The position numbers and the translations under genes were made by a program. A stretch of DNA of 64,000 nt from Rhodothermales bacterium (GTDB lineage: Bacteria; Bacteroidota; Rhodothermia; Rhodothermales; Bin80). Positions 8,727-17,637 of the stretch are shown here, piece after piece. Below the pieces are notes generated by a model. It saw only the letters and a list, made by a program, of their open reading frames with translations, did no database searches and had not been told where the DNA came from. Within the stretch, counting starts at the first letter, position 1. Every line of letters begins with the position of its first letter. Location: contig OX638318.1 of assembly GCA_951812585.1 (NCBI GenBank), positions 2,168,380 through 2,232,379 of the forward strand. Reading direction: 5' to 3'.

Positions 8727-9887
8727 ATGAGCGCACCGCGACGTGCCGGCAGGATGGCGGGCGTGCAAGCGCCGGTGATGGGTCAGGTGGCGGATATGAT
8801 CCAAAGGAGCCCCGGCACGATCTCACTGGGCCAGGGTGTGGCGCACTATGGTCCGCCACAAGTCGTCGTGCAAAGGGTGCAGGCATTCATCGAGACGCCC
8901 CGCGCGCATGGATACGGATACGGCATCGGGCGTGAAGACCTGCGCGCGGCTTTCAGGCACAAGCTCCAGTCGGAGAATCACCTGGAAGGCGACTTTGAGG
9001 TCGTCGTGACAGCCGGCAGCAATATGGCGTTCTTTCAGTCCCTCTTGGCGATAACCGATCCGGGTGACGAGGTGATCCTCCTGGCACCCTACTACTTCAA
9101 TCATGAGATGGCGGTTGGCATCGCGGACTGCAAGGCCGTGGTGGTTCAGCTGGGCGCGGACTTTATCCCGGATCCGGAGGTCATCCGCGCCCACATCACC
9201 GCCCGCACGCGCGCCGTGGTGACGGTGTCTCCAAACAATCCGACGGGGGTGGTGTATCCACCGCCCTTGCTGCGCGCCATCAGCGAGCTTTGCGCGGCCC
9301 ACGGCATCTACCACATCAGTGACGAAGCGTACGAGTACTTCGTGTTTGATGGCACGGAGCACTACTCCCCGGGTGCGTCGCCGGGGGCATCCGAGCACAC
9401 CATTTCGCTGTACTCCCTCAGCAAATCGTACGGCATGGCGGGCTGGCGTCTGGGCTGCATGGCCATACCCGCACACCTTCTGCCCGCGGTGAAGAAGATT
9501 CAGGACACCAACGTGATCTGCGCGGCGCTGTCCAGCCAGCGCGCGGCACTGGCGGCCCTGGAGGTCGGAGCAGCCTATTGCCGCGGATATTTGCGCGGCT
9601 TGGACGCCGTGCGCACGATGGTGCTGAAGGCGCTGACGGCACTGGATTCACGCATCCAGGTGGCGGCTTCGCACGGCGCCTTTTATGTGTTCATGAACCT
9701 CGACACGAGGCTGGATTCTGTTGCGGTGTGTGCGCGGCTTATCAGGGAACATCGTGTCGCGGTGATCCCGGGAAGCACCTTCGGCCACAACAAGCCGTCG
9801 CTGCGCATCGCGTACGGCAACCTCGAAAAGGATGCTGTCGCGGAAGGCATGGACCGCCTCTGCCAAGGCCTCCGGGCCATCCTCTAA
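8727..9887 (+). CDS. Class I/II PLP-dependent aminotransferase
   Basis: This 386-residue cytoplasmic fold-type I aminotransferase belongs to the aspartate/aromatic group. SPNNPTG lies at 168-174, SDEAYEYF near 198, the PLP Schiff-base Lys is Lys233 in SLSKSYGMAGWRLG, and the carboxylate-binding Arg is in PSLRIAYGN near the C-terminus. The substrate (aspartate, aromatic or methionine-derived) is not decided by sequence alone. It stands alone between divergent and convergent neighbours. The ATG at 8727 gives a slightly long N-terminus (alternative Met10). Confidence 0.88.
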   Translation: MSAPRRAGRMAGVQAPVMGQVADMIQRSPGTISLGQGVAHYGPPQVVVQRVQAFIETPRAHGYGYGIGREDLRAAFRHKLQSENHLEGDFEVVVTAGSNMAFFQSLLAITDPGDEVILLAPYYFNHEMAVGIADCKAVVVQLGADFIPDPEVIRAHITARTRAVVTVSPNNPTGVVYPPPLLRAISELCAAHGIYHISDEAYEYFVFDGTEHYSPGASPGASEHTISLYSLSKSYGMAGWRLGCMAIPAHLLPAVKKIQDTNVICAALSSQRAALAALEVGAAYCRGYLRGLDAVRTMVLKALTALDSRIQVAASHGAFYVFMNLDTRLDSVAVCARLIREHRVAVIPGSTFGHNKPSLRIAYGNLEKDAVAEGMDRLCQGLRAIL

Positions 9888-9896
9888 TCGCCTGGT

Positions 9897-9911
9897 GCGC
9901 GCCCGGCGCGC
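9897..9911. terminator. Weak GC hairpin between convergent genes
   Basis: GCGCGC at 9897-9902 and 9906-9911 can pair around a 3-base loop just past the aminotransferase stop. It lies between two convergent genes (9887 and 9995). No U-tract follows, so this is only a possible terminator. Confidence 0.25.
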
Positions 9912-9994
9912 GTGGCAAGAGCCCGGGCGCGGTAGGCGTGCCACCTACCTGCTGGGTGGCTGCCCAAACCATTGTGCATGTGCGCGCCCTGCGG

Positions 9995-12946
9995 CTATTC
10001 GTCCAGCAGATAGGCCCGCGCGTTGCGGAGGATCTGCTTGTACGCTGCAAGGTTGTGCGCACGATCATCGTGGCCCAGCGTGTTGACCAGTATCTTCGCG
10101 CCCGCATGGCGGCGCAGCCAGACCACAGGGTAAATCGCCCCGGTTTCCTTGGACCGCCCAATGGCCAGGACGACTGCTTCCGCCTCCGGCAGCAGCTCGG
10201 CGCGGTACAGCTCATCGATAATGTCGAAGGATGCCGGCACGTCCTTCATCAGCGGGTGCTCCGGCTGCAAGACCTCCACGGTGAATTCCTGCAGGGGCTC
10301 GTGGCTGCGCGCCCCGCCGCCAACAAGGGTCGCGTTCCACTCCGGCCAATCCGCCCAGTTGTACCACGACGCGGGATGTGTAACCAAAAGCGGCCGGCCT
10401 GCTTCTACATGCGCCAGGATCGCTTGCCTGCTGATGAGGTCATCAACGGGCTTGTTGTTGGCCATGGCCAAAAGATCCGCGCCAAAAAGCGCCTCCCTAA
10501 ACGCCATGTCCGCGTTCTCAGTGTAGATATACGTCCGGGCCCCTTCGCCGTAGAGGACCTGGCCGTCGGCAAAGCCGAACACGCGGGCATGGTGATGCGA
10601 CTGCTGGCCCCGACTGGCGCTGCCCGCCAGATACACGATGGTGCCCTCCGTGCCGGGCCAGACCCAGCCTGCATCGTTGCGCGGCATCGGGGGCGCTTCT
10701 GTAACCGTGAGTATGCCTTGCATCACGGCCCAGTGCCCAGGAACCGTGCAAACAAAAGGATACTCGCCCGCGGCGAGGGGGCCGAGCATGATGTCTTTGG
10801 ACTGGTCCATCTCAAGAACGCCGGACGAGGCCAGCACCCTGGACTGCTCCGAAGGCGGGATATACTCGTTTTGCGCGGCATCGGCGTCGGCCATGTACGC
10901 GTTGACCGCCTGCCCGAAGGGTTCCATGTCGCCCGGCTGCAGGAAGACAGCGTTGTGCAGATCGGGGTGCAGGTTGTCAAAGGTCACCGTGATCGGCTGC
11001 GATGCAAAGGCGCGCAGCGCGGTCTTATCAAAGCGCATCACGCCTTCGGGCGCACCGAGGCGGATATGAGCCTGCGGGAGAAGCGAGGGCTCCGCATCTT
11101 GCGGACGCTGCATCGCTCCTTGCTCGCGGGGCCTCTCGATAGTGCCGATATAGGCCGGAAAGAGGTCCAGCGCAGCCTGAATCCACTGGTCACCCCCATT
11201 CGCCGCTTCACGGCTTGCATAGAACGCGCGCGGACCCAGGCTGTGGCCGTACTCGGCCACCAGCAGCACCGCCGCGAGACGCGTGTTAAGGTTCGGGTCC
11301 GTAAATACGCCGGAGGCGGCCAACAATTCACCCAGGTCGGCACTGTACGGTATCGTTTGTATGGCCGCCTTGCGCACAGCAGCGGACGCGTGCGTGAGCG
11401 CGGCCGAGGCTGCAGAGCGCAGCGCCTCGGAGGCGCCGAGGCCGTGGAGGGTCCAGAGCGCATGCACCGCACCGCCATCGAAGCCCGTCTCATCGAGGTT
11501 TTCCGCGCCTGCCATTGCGACAAGGTCTTCGACAAGGCCGGTCAGTTGATGCTCAACGATGAGGCGCTGCGCCGTAAGCCGCCAAAACTGATTGCTGCTC
11601 CGCAGCGCGCGTAGGAGCGCGTCGGGGTCATCCGCCGAAAGCGACTTTGGACCGTCGCTGCTGGAACCCGTATAGCGCACGACGTAGATGCGGCCGTGTT
11701 GCTTGTCGCGCAGCGGGTTCAGGTGCGCATTGCCCGGGCCGAGGTTGGCATTCCAGATCTGGTTCACCATGCCGCGGCGATCAGGGTTGTGCTGGATCAC
11801 GGGGTTGTACCAGTCGGCAATCCAGATATTCTCGTCGGGTCCGATGTCGGCAAAGACGGGCGCAACCCAGTCGTCCGAACTGGCCAGAAGGTTGTCGATC
11901 ACACCCTCCTGCTCCTTGTAGATGGCACCGTCCCGCTGCAACTTGACCGCATGCACCACATGGGCCGTGGGCTCAGTCACCATCAGCGTGCCCCAGTAAA
12001 ATCGGGGATAGGTGCGCCCGTTGTACGCAAAGGCACCGGCCGCCGCCGTGTAGCCATCACGGAAGTCCACCTGCCAGAGCGGCCGCGTGCCGCTGTGCGC
12101 GACCAGGTAGTGGCTTTGCACATTGGCCACATTGCGCTCCGACCCGAACCGCATGGGGATGCCGACGACAATCGCGTGATTGTTGTTGGCGGTGGATCCG
12201 AAGATGGTGTTGTCCTCGCCGATGCCAAGCCCCCAGGTGTTGTTGTTGAACTGACCCACGGGCTCCAGGACCGCGCCGTCGCGTGAGAAACGAAATACTC
12301 CCCGGCTTAGGATGCGCGACTCGGCATCCGGAGCTGTACCCGGCTCATACATGCCCGAATAGCCTACCGCGCTCCAGATGTGATTGTCGATACCCACCTT
12401 GAAGTTGTTCATCACCGCGTGCGTATCGAAGGTGCCAAAGGCATTTTCCAGGATGGGAGTCTTGCGGTCGTATTCGTCGTCGCCGTCTGTGTCTTCCATG
12501 AAGACGATGTCGGGTGCCTGCCCAACGATGGCACCGCCCCTTGTGACCGCGATGGCCGTGGTCAGGGGCTGGTCATGAGCGAAGTGCGTAAATGTGTCTG
12601 CTACGTAGTCGCCGTCTGTGTCTTCGCAGATCGTGATGCGGTCGGTACCCGATTCGGTGCCGATGTGGTCATGCGGATAGTCGGTGGATTCCACCACCCA
12701 GAGGCGGCCGCGCTCATCCCAAGTCAGCGCAATGGGGTTGCGGATGTCAGGCTCCGCCGCAAAGACGCTGACCTCAAATCCCTCCGGCACGATGAGGTGC
12801 GAGACGGTTTCGCCGGGGGTCAGCGGGCGCTGGATCTCAACGTCATGCACCTCATTCGTGGTGCTGAAGTACTCTAATGCCGCCTGTGTGGCGCATCCGG
12901 CTACCGTGATCAGGACTAACGCTAAGAATGCGAGGGAAGATTTCAT
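9995..12946 (-). CDS. Modular lipoprotein: NHL/PVC-type propeller, HEAT repeats, cupredoxin, ThuA-like domain
   Basis: This 983-residue protein starts with a lipoprotein signal (LVLITVAGC, Cys18). Residues about 45-430 form a soluble-dehydrogenase-like beta-propeller of the membrane-bound dehydrogenase type seen in planctomycetes and Bacteroidota (VPEGFEVSVFAAEPDIRNP). About 440-590 is a HEAT-like helical stretch. About 620-765 is a blue-copper domain with a full ligand set: His664, Cys733, His738 and Met742 in EYPFVCTVPGHWAVMQG. The C-terminal 200 residues resemble a ThuA domain (ILVNTLGHDDRAH). Unlike many relatives there is no CxxCH heme-c domain; copper may replace it as the electron carrier (inference). 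It is probably anchored on the envelope. A sugar-oxidising role fits the neighbours, but the substrate is unknown. Confidence 0.82.
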   Translation of the reverse strand: MKSSLAFLALVLITVAGCATQAALEYFSTTNEVHDVEIQRPLTPGETVSHLIVPEGFEVSVFAAEPDIRNPIALTWDERGRLWVVESTDYPHDHIGTESGTDRITICEDTDGDYVADTFTHFAHDQPLTTAIAVTRGGAIVGQAPDIVFMEDTDGDDEYDRKTPILENAFGTFDTHAVMNNFKVGIDNHIWSAVGYSGMYEPGTAPDAESRILSRGVFRFSRDGAVLEPVGQFNNNTWGLGIGEDNTIFGSTANNNHAIVVGIPMRFGSERNVANVQSHYLVAHSGTRPLWQVDFRDGYTAAAGAFAYNGRTYPRFYWGTLMVTEPTAHVVHAVKLQRDGAIYKEQEGVIDNLLASSDDWVAPVFADIGPDENIWIADWYNPVIQHNPDRRGMVNQIWNANLGPGNAHLNPLRDKQHGRIYVVRYTGSSSDGPKSLSADDPDALLRALRSSNQFWRLTAQRLIVEHQLTGLVEDLVAMAGAENLDETGFDGGAVHALWTLHGLGASEALRSAASAALTHASAAVRKAAIQTIPYSADLGELLAASGVFTDPNLNTRLAAVLLVAEYGHSLGPRAFYASREAANGGDQWIQAALDLFPAYIGTIERPREQGAMQRPQDAEPSLLPQAHIRLGAPEGVMRFDKTALRAFASQPITVTFDNLHPDLHNAVFLQPGDMEPFGQAVNAYMADADAAQNEYIPPSEQSRVLASSGVLEMDQSKDIMLGPLAAGEYPFVCTVPGHWAVMQGILTVTEAPPMPRNDAGWVWPGTEGTIVYLAGSASRGQQSHHHARVFGFADGQVLYGEGARTYIYTENADMAFREALFGADLLAMANNKPVDDLISRQAILAHVEAGRPLLVTHPASWYNWADWPEWNATLVGGGARSHEPLQEFTVEVLQPEHPLMKDVPASFDIIDELYRAELLPEAEAVVLAIGRSKETGAIYPVVWLRRHAGAKILVNTLGHDDRAHNLAAYKQILRNARAYLLDE

Positions 12947-12958
12947 GACGGTGTAGGC

Positions 12959-13363
12959 TTAAGGAGTAGGCAGCGAGCACCAAGGCGCCTCGCCGGCCAT
13001 GTCAATAGCCAGCGGATCGGAAGTCATCGCCCCGGAAAGCACGACAAACAGGGTGGCAGGCGCAGGCCCCACATTGAAGGAGGCGTGGACCACATCCGCT
13101 GGGACACATACGCTGTCGCCCGCCTCAAGAACAAAGCGATCCTGTCCAATCCACTGCGCGATGGCACCCTCCAGCACATAAATGATCTCTTCGCGCCCAG
13201 GATGGCGGTGGAAGTCATGACCCATGCCCGGCAGTATCGTGGCGCGGGCAGCGAAAAGCCCGGGCATGCGCGGGTCTGCATCAGGGTGGTTGACCCATTC
13301 ATTACGCCCTTGGGGCACCGGCTCCAGGTGATAGCCGTCCTGCTTGTAGACCAGTGTGCTCAT
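12959..13363 (-). CDS. Cupin-domain protein
   Basis: A 134-residue single-domain cupin. Cupin motif 1 is visible as HRHPGREEIIYVLEG, with the His/His/Glu metal ligands, and motif 2 as GDSVCVPADVVHASFN with the fourth His. It has no signal peptide, so it is cytoplasmic. Its start overlaps the stop of the upstream TIM-barrel gene by 4 bases (13360-13363), so the two are translated together. The large lipoprotein gene begins 13 bases downstream. A role in handling a small carboxylate or sugar is inferred from these neighbours only. Confidence 0.85.
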   Translation of the reverse strand: MSTLVYKQDGYHLEPVPQGRNEWVNHPDADPRMPGLFAARATILPGMGHDFHRHPGREEIIYVLEGAIAQWIGQDRFVLEAGDSVCVPADVVHASFNVGPAPATLFVVLSGAMTSDPLAIDMAGEAPWCSLPTP

Positions 13364-14241
13364 CGCCTCCTGGCGGCTGGGCAGGGAATCGCCTTGAAGG
13401 TGCGCGTCAGGTCGGTGAGCGACTGCTCAACGCCCATCCGCTCCAGGCTGGACGCGCCCACAAAGCCCACGGCGTCGGTGTGTTCATTGATGTAGGCGGC
13501 ATCGTCGGGGGTACTGATAGGGCCGCCGTGCGACAAAAAGATCAGATCCCTGCGCACCGTACGGCCGGCGTCGATGATGGCCTGCGTGCGTTCGGCGGCC
13601 TCTTCAATGGTGCAGGTCGCGTCGGTGACCCCGATTGACCCGCCGATTGTGCAGCCCACATGCGCGATGATGACATCGGCACCGGCCTCGGCCATCTTCC
13701 GCGCCTCCTCCGGCGTGAACACATATACGATTGAGAATAGGTCGATACCCTCATGCTGGGCCAAGGCCACCATATCGACTTCGTGCTGCACGCTCATGCC
13801 GGTCTCCTCTAGCACCTGCCGAAACAACCCGTCCACGATAGCATGCGTGGGGAAGTTGTTGATGCCGCTAAAGCCCATGGCTTTGACATTGAGCAGATGG
13901 TGCCACATGCGGCGGCGCGGATCCGAGGCATGTACGCCGCAGATCACCGGAATCTCCTGCACAACGGGCAGTACTTCAAACTCCCCAATCTCCATCGCAA
14001 CGGCATTGGCATCGCCGTATGCCATCAGGCCTGCCGTGGATCCATGGCCCGACATGCGAAAACGCCCCGAGTTGTAGATAATCAGTAGGTCAGCGCCGCC
14101 GCGCTCGATGAACTTCGCGCTGATGCCGGTGCCGGCACCGGCGGCAATGATCGGCTCGCCGCGGTCCAGCGTGGCATGCAAACGTTCCAGCATCTCAGCA
14201 CGCGTGTATGGATTGCCGACACCGGTATAGGGGTTGGGCAT
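13360..14241 (-). CDS. PEP-hydrolase-like / Tm-1-like TIM-barrel protein
   Basis: The 293-residue protein matches the phosphoenolpyruvate hydrolase-like TIM-barrel family (PF09370), which also forms the C-terminal half of the tomato Tm-1 resistance protein. Visible family signatures are AAGAGTGISAKFIERGGADL, IIYNSGRFRMSGHGSTAGL, VICGVHASDP, GFSGINNFPT and the C-terminal VGFVGASSLERM. The true reaction of the family is not settled. Most relatives sit beside a Tm-1 N-terminal-like (UPF0261) gene; here the partner is a cupin. It is transcribed away from the Gfo/Idh gene at 14429. Confidence 0.82.
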   Translation of the reverse strand: MPNPYTGVGNPYTRAEMLERLHATLDRGEPIIAAGAGTGISAKFIERGGADLLIIYNSGRFRMSGHGSTAGLMAYGDANAVAMEIGEFEVLPVVQEIPVICGVHASDPRRRMWHHLLNVKAMGFSGINNFPTHAIVDGLFRQVLEETGMSVQHEVDMVALAQHEGIDLFSIVYVFTPEEARKMAEAGADVIIAHVGCTIGGSIGVTDATCTIEEAAERTQAIIDAGRTVRRDLIFLSHGGPISTPDDAAYINEHTDAVGFVGASSLERMGVEQSLTDLTRTFKAIPCPAARRR

Positions 14242-14428
14242 GACGGGCAGCGTTGTTGGATTGCAGGCAATTTACGCAGCGTGCACCTAAAGCGCCGAAC
14301 CGGCGCACAACGGGTGCACAGGGCGTAGCCCGAAGTGCAAGGGCGTGCAGCGCCGGCACGGACGAAGCGCCAGAAATCCTATATTGTTATTGTTCAGCAT
14401 ATCAAGGATTCACCAGCCCCGTTGCCTG

Positions 14429-15763
14429 ATGGCCACTCAAACACTGAATCGGCGTGCATTTGTGCAGCGCATGGGCCTGATGGCCGGCGCCGCAGCGCTT
14501 CCCACCATCATCCCTTCCTCCACCCTGGGCCGCGGTACGTCCATTGCGCCCAGCGACCGCATTACCATGGGATTCATCGGTATGGGCAGCATGGGCATGA
14601 ACAACCTGCGCGGCTTCATTGAAAAGCCCGATGTGCAAGTGCTGGCGGTCTGCGATGTTAACACCAGCGGTGACAATTATGCTGGCCGCGGCCTGAAGGG
14701 GCGCGAGCCCGCTCGTGAATTTGTTGAGTCAACCTACGCCGAGCGTGCCGGAACCTCCACCTACAAGGGGTGCGATGGCTACATGTTCTTCTGGGAATTG
14801 CTCCAGCGGGACGACATCGACGCGGTGTGTCTCGCGTTGCCCGACCACTGGCATGCGTACATGGCGGTCCACGCCGCAAAGGCGGGCAAGGATATGTACA
14901 GCGAGAAGCCGCTGGCCCGGACGATCAAGGAAGGGCGTGCGATGGTCAAGGCTGTACGCAAGTACGGGCGCGTGTTTCAGACAGGCAGTCAGCAGCGTTC
15001 GAGCCGCAACTTCAGGCATGCGTGCGAACTGGCCATCAACGGCTATGTAGGCGAGATCCAGAAGGTCTACGCACAGGTCGGCGGCACTTCCAAGCCGTGC
15101 GACCTCGGCGGCGTGGAGGTGCCGCACGGCTTCCTGTACGAGATGTGGCTCGGCAATGCGCCTTCTGCCTCCTACCACCCGGAGCGTGTCAGCGGCAACT
15201 ATAACACGGAAACCGGTGCCTGGCGCGCCTGGCGGCCTTATTCTGCAGGCCATATTGCGGACTGGGGCGCGCACAACTTCGATATCGCCCACTGGGGGCT
15301 TGGCGAGGACCGCCGCGGGCCGAAGGAGATTCTCGCACCGGCCGACGGCGAGGAGGACGAGGTCACGCTGCTCTACAAGAGCGGCGTCCCGATCATCAAG
15401 AAGGCAGGGCCGCACGAGGGCATGATTCAGTTTATCGGCACCGAGGGCTGGGTCGGCGTAAGCCGCAGAAACCTCTGGGCGTCCGACGAGCGCCTACTGA
15501 CGCTGGAGCTGAAGCCGAGCGATATTCACCTATACAAGAGCGAGGATCATCGGCGCGACTTCCTGAACTGCGTCAAGACGCGCATGCGTCCGGTATGTGA
15601 TGTTGAGGTGGGCCACAGCTCGCTCTTGGCATGCCTCACTTCGGAAATCTGCCTGCGCCTGGGTCGTTCGCTCCAGTTTGATCTGGCCACGGAGACCTTC
15701 GTCGGCGACGACGAAGCGACGGCGCTCACCACGCGCCCGATGCGCAGCCCTTGGGTGCTGTAG
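14429..15763 (+). CDS. Tat-exported Gfo/Idh/MocA-family NAD(P)-dependent dehydrogenase
   Basis: The start at 14429 is chosen over 14345 because it gives a clean Tat signal: RRAFVQRMGLMAG at residue 8, then a hydrophobic stretch ending near residue 33. The Rossmann motif GFIGMGSMGMNNLRGF and the catalytic EKPL segment (YSEKPLART) identify the Gfo/Idh/MocA fold; length is 444 residues. Such Tat-exported members in Bacteroidota and planctomycetes are thought to act on sugars in the periplasm with a pre-bound cofactor. The substrate here is unknown. It is divergent from the cupin/TIM-barrel/cupredoxin operon, which may share a pathway with it. Confidence 0.88.
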   Translation: MATQTLNRRAFVQRMGLMAGAAALPTIIPSSTLGRGTSIAPSDRITMGFIGMGSMGMNNLRGFIEKPDVQVLAVCDVNTSGDNYAGRGLKGREPAREFVESTYAERAGTSTYKGCDGYMFFWELLQRDDIDAVCLALPDHWHAYMAVHAAKAGKDMYSEKPLARTIKEGRAMVKAVRKYGRVFQTGSQQRSSRNFRHACELAINGYVGEIQKVYAQVGGTSKPCDLGGVEVPHGFLYEMWLGNAPSASYHPERVSGNYNTETGAWRAWRPYSAGHIADWGAHNFDIAHWGLGEDRRGPKEILAPADGEEDEVTLLYKSGVPIIKKAGPHEGMIQFIGTEGWVGVSRRNLWASDERLLTLELKPSDIHLYKSEDHRRDFLNCVKTRMRPVCDVEVGHSSLLACLTSEICLRLGRSLQFDLATETFVGDDEATALTTRPMRSPWVL

Positions 15764-15875
15764 CTTCGGCAGCGCCGCGGACCAAGGCAGTCTCGGAGGA
15801 TCTATGGGTCGGAGCGCTGCTGCTTGCCGCTCCCGGCCGCGGGTCAGGTATCAGTGCGGGAAGCCTTGGGGAGGC

Positions 15876-16226
15876 CTACGGCTTGGAGCGTTGCAGCTGA
15901 GCGCGGAGCTGCGCCTTCTCGGTTTCGCTGAGCGAAGGCCAAACTGCTTCAAGCTGCGCTCCGAGGTGCAGCTGCCGCTTCTCTATGGAGGTGAGCTGCC
16001 CGAGGGGTGTTAAAAGGATGGTCAGCCAGCACAGCAGCGCGCCGGCTGCGACCAGGATGACCGCCTGCTTCAACGTGGGTCGATGCGCGGCGGCTTCCAA
16101 TGCATGCGCGCTGGCGCGAATCTCCCGCGCGGCGGACTCCAGCGCCATAAGCACTGGTGCGGCTCGCCGCTCATAATCGGCTGCGTCTGCCTGACGAATA
16201 CGGTCGCGGAGCCCCGGCGTAGCCAT
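15876..16226 (-). CDS. Small mobilization-operon membrane protein (MobB-like)
   Basis: A 116-residue protein encoded 2 bases after the relaxase gene. The first 50 residues are charged and helical, with possible coiled coil; residues about 51-76 form one hydrophobic membrane segment (VILVAAGALLCWLTILL); the tail is again charged and helical. Small membrane proteins of this shape often follow MobA genes and help dock the relaxosome to the coupling protein. The function is inferred from position; the sequence itself shows no known motif. Confidence 0.6.
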   Translation of the reverse strand: MATPGLRDRIRQADAADYERRAAPVLMALESAAREIRASAHALEAAAHRPTLKQAVILVAAGALLCWLTILLTPLGQLTSIEKRQLHLGAQLEAVWPSLSETEKAQLRAQLQRSKP

Positions 16227-16228
16227 CC

Positions 16229-17080
16229 TCAGTGGCCCAGGTCATGGTCCGGGCTCCGCTCCCATTGCCACGCAGGCAAGTCGCGCGCGCGCTGCAGGGC
16301 GAAGGTCTCTCCAAAGCGTGCTTCCAGCTTGCGCAGCGATACGTTGGGGCCGATGCTGCTGCTCTTGGCATACTCGTGGCCATCGGTCACGAGTAGCCCG
16401 GTGCGCCGGGTCCTCAGCGACAGTCCATGACGGGCCAGGCGCGCGTGGAGGTCCTGCCAGCCTGCTGCATCGTCGAATTCGTGTCCTGCCGCCCGCTGCA
16501 CCAAAAGCTGGAAAGGAAGCGTCTTTTTGCGGCACAGCGCTTTGTATGCGCCCTTGCTCAGGGACTGACTGCGCTCCGGAGGGGACTGCCCAGGAAGCTG
16601 ATACAGATGCCCAGGCACCTGCCGGAAGCCATACCGGACTTCCGCCTTGCGCAGCGTGGCTTGAATGGCGCGGTACTTCCGATACATCGGCTGCGCCTTG
16701 CCCGTGTCGGGATGGACACGGTTGGACATGATGTGCAGGTGCCGGTAGGCTTCATCGCCATGCGCAACATACACGGACTGGTGCGCTGCAAGCGACAACG
16801 TATGCATGAGCTTGTCGGCTACGGCTGTCATCTGGCCGCGCGTCGGGCCATCTTCCGGAGCCCATGAAACGGAGAGGTGGTATACCGGCTTCTGAACGCG
16901 CTCGCTTGCACGAGCCGTAATCGTCATCTCCCACGCGATGTCCTGGAGGCTGGCTGTGCAGACCAGGTTGCGATCCGTCGTCCACGCAATGCGGGGGCGC
17001 TCCGGGTGGCGAGTCTTGGGGCGCTCGAGGTATCGCGCAAGGGACTGGAACGAGGTGCTGGTCTGGGACTGTGCGATCAT
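16229..17080 (-). CDS. mobA: MOBP-type relaxase (mobilization nuclease)
   Basis: A 283-residue relaxase that would nick and carry plasmid-type DNA at an oriT. It matches the relaxase/mobilization nuclease pattern: SFQSLARYL at residues 10-18 (candidate catalytic Tyr17), RIAWTTDRNL, PVYHLSVSW near residue 66, and the metal-binding motif III HLHIMSNRVHPDTGKA. Its ATG overlaps the mobC stop (ATGA, 17077-17080). No primase or helicase domain follows, so it is a minimal form. No coupling protein, integrase or replication gene is visible nearby, so transfer would need help in trans. Confidence 0.87.
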   Translation of the reverse strand: MIAQSQTSTSFQSLARYLERPKTRHPERPRIAWTTDRNLVCTASLQDIAWEMTITARASERVQKPVYHLSVSWAPEDGPTRGQMTAVADKLMHTLSLAAHQSVYVAHGDEAYRHLHIMSNRVHPDTGKAQPMYRKYRAIQATLRKAEVRYGFRQVPGHLYQLPGQSPPERSQSLSKGAYKALCRKKTLPFQLLVQRAAGHEFDDAAGWQDLHARLARHGLSLRTRRTGLLVTDGHEYAKSSSIGPNVSLRKLEARFGETFALQRARDLPAWQWERSPDHDLGH

Positions 17081-17367
17081 GGCTTAGTGGTGCGGAGTAT
17101 CTGAATGAGCCCTTGCATGGTGGCCATTGCCTGCTGCTCTTCCGGTCCGTCCCCGAGCGCCTGCACCTGCCGAGCGAGCCGGAACACCTGGCGCAAGATT
17201 TCCTCCGCCGCACGGAGCTGTACGGACTCCCTGAGCGCGCACCTGCGCACATAGGATGCTACGGACAGGCGGGTCCGGGCTGCGTTCTCCCTTATGGTGC
17301 GGTGCTCCGCATCTGTAACTCGGATTGTTATCCCCCGACTGCGCGGACGGGCTTCCGATTGGGCCAT
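17077..17367 (-). CDS. mobC: MobC-like relaxosome accessory protein
   Basis: A 96-residue basic protein with an N-terminal ribbon-helix-helix-like segment (SRGITIRVTDAEHRTIRENA) and the VASYVRRCALRE helix typical of MobC/TraJ-class oriT-binding proteins. The longer reading from 17394 adds residues with no support; the ATG ending at 17367 gives the usual N-terminus. It overlaps mobA by ATGA and is first in the operon, directly next to the repeat region that is the candidate oriT. It probably binds that DNA and recruits MobA (inference). Confidence 0.78.
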   Translation of the reverse strand: MAQSEARPRSRGITIRVTDAEHRTIRENAARTRLSVASYVRRCALRESVQLRAAEEILRQVFRLARQVQALGDGPEEQQAMATMQGLIQILRTTKP

Positions 17368-17421
17368 GAAAGACAGCCTGCGGATCAAGTGCACAGGCTA
17401 GTACGCGGGTACCACGACACG

Positions 17422-17480
17422 CGCTGCACGCGCCAGGATACGGTACAGACAAGTTTGGCCTGCTGCTTGTCCGTGCAGCG
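17422..17480. repeat. Nested inverted repeat, candidate oriT beside mobC
   Basis: An outer 9-base perfect inverted repeat (CGCTGCACG at 17422-17430, CGTGCAGCG at 17472-17480) encloses an inner 6-base one (GACAAG at 17448-17453, CTTGTC at 17466-17471). The right arms are directly adjacent. The structure lies about 55 bases upstream of mobC, exactly where oriT sits in mobilizable plasmids. No nic consensus could be assigned. Confidence 0.45.
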
Positions 17481-17637
17481 TGCGGCTAACCGGAAAGTTT
17501 CGTAGCTTCATCCATCCGCGGCGTCGTCGCGGCACCGCGGCATTTTCCCGCACACGGTTGTGTTGCGGGAATGTAGTTGTGGTTGTATATTGCCAAGGGA
17601 GTCCTGTATGGGCTAGGCTAATTCTTAAACAAAACTA

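Noticed and set aside
9578-11614. Long plus-strand frame (678 codons) opposite the cupredoxin lipoprotein gene
   Set aside because: It is antisense to a gene with clear domains, and its translation is Arg/Pro-rich without any motif. It is a GC-rich shadow frame.
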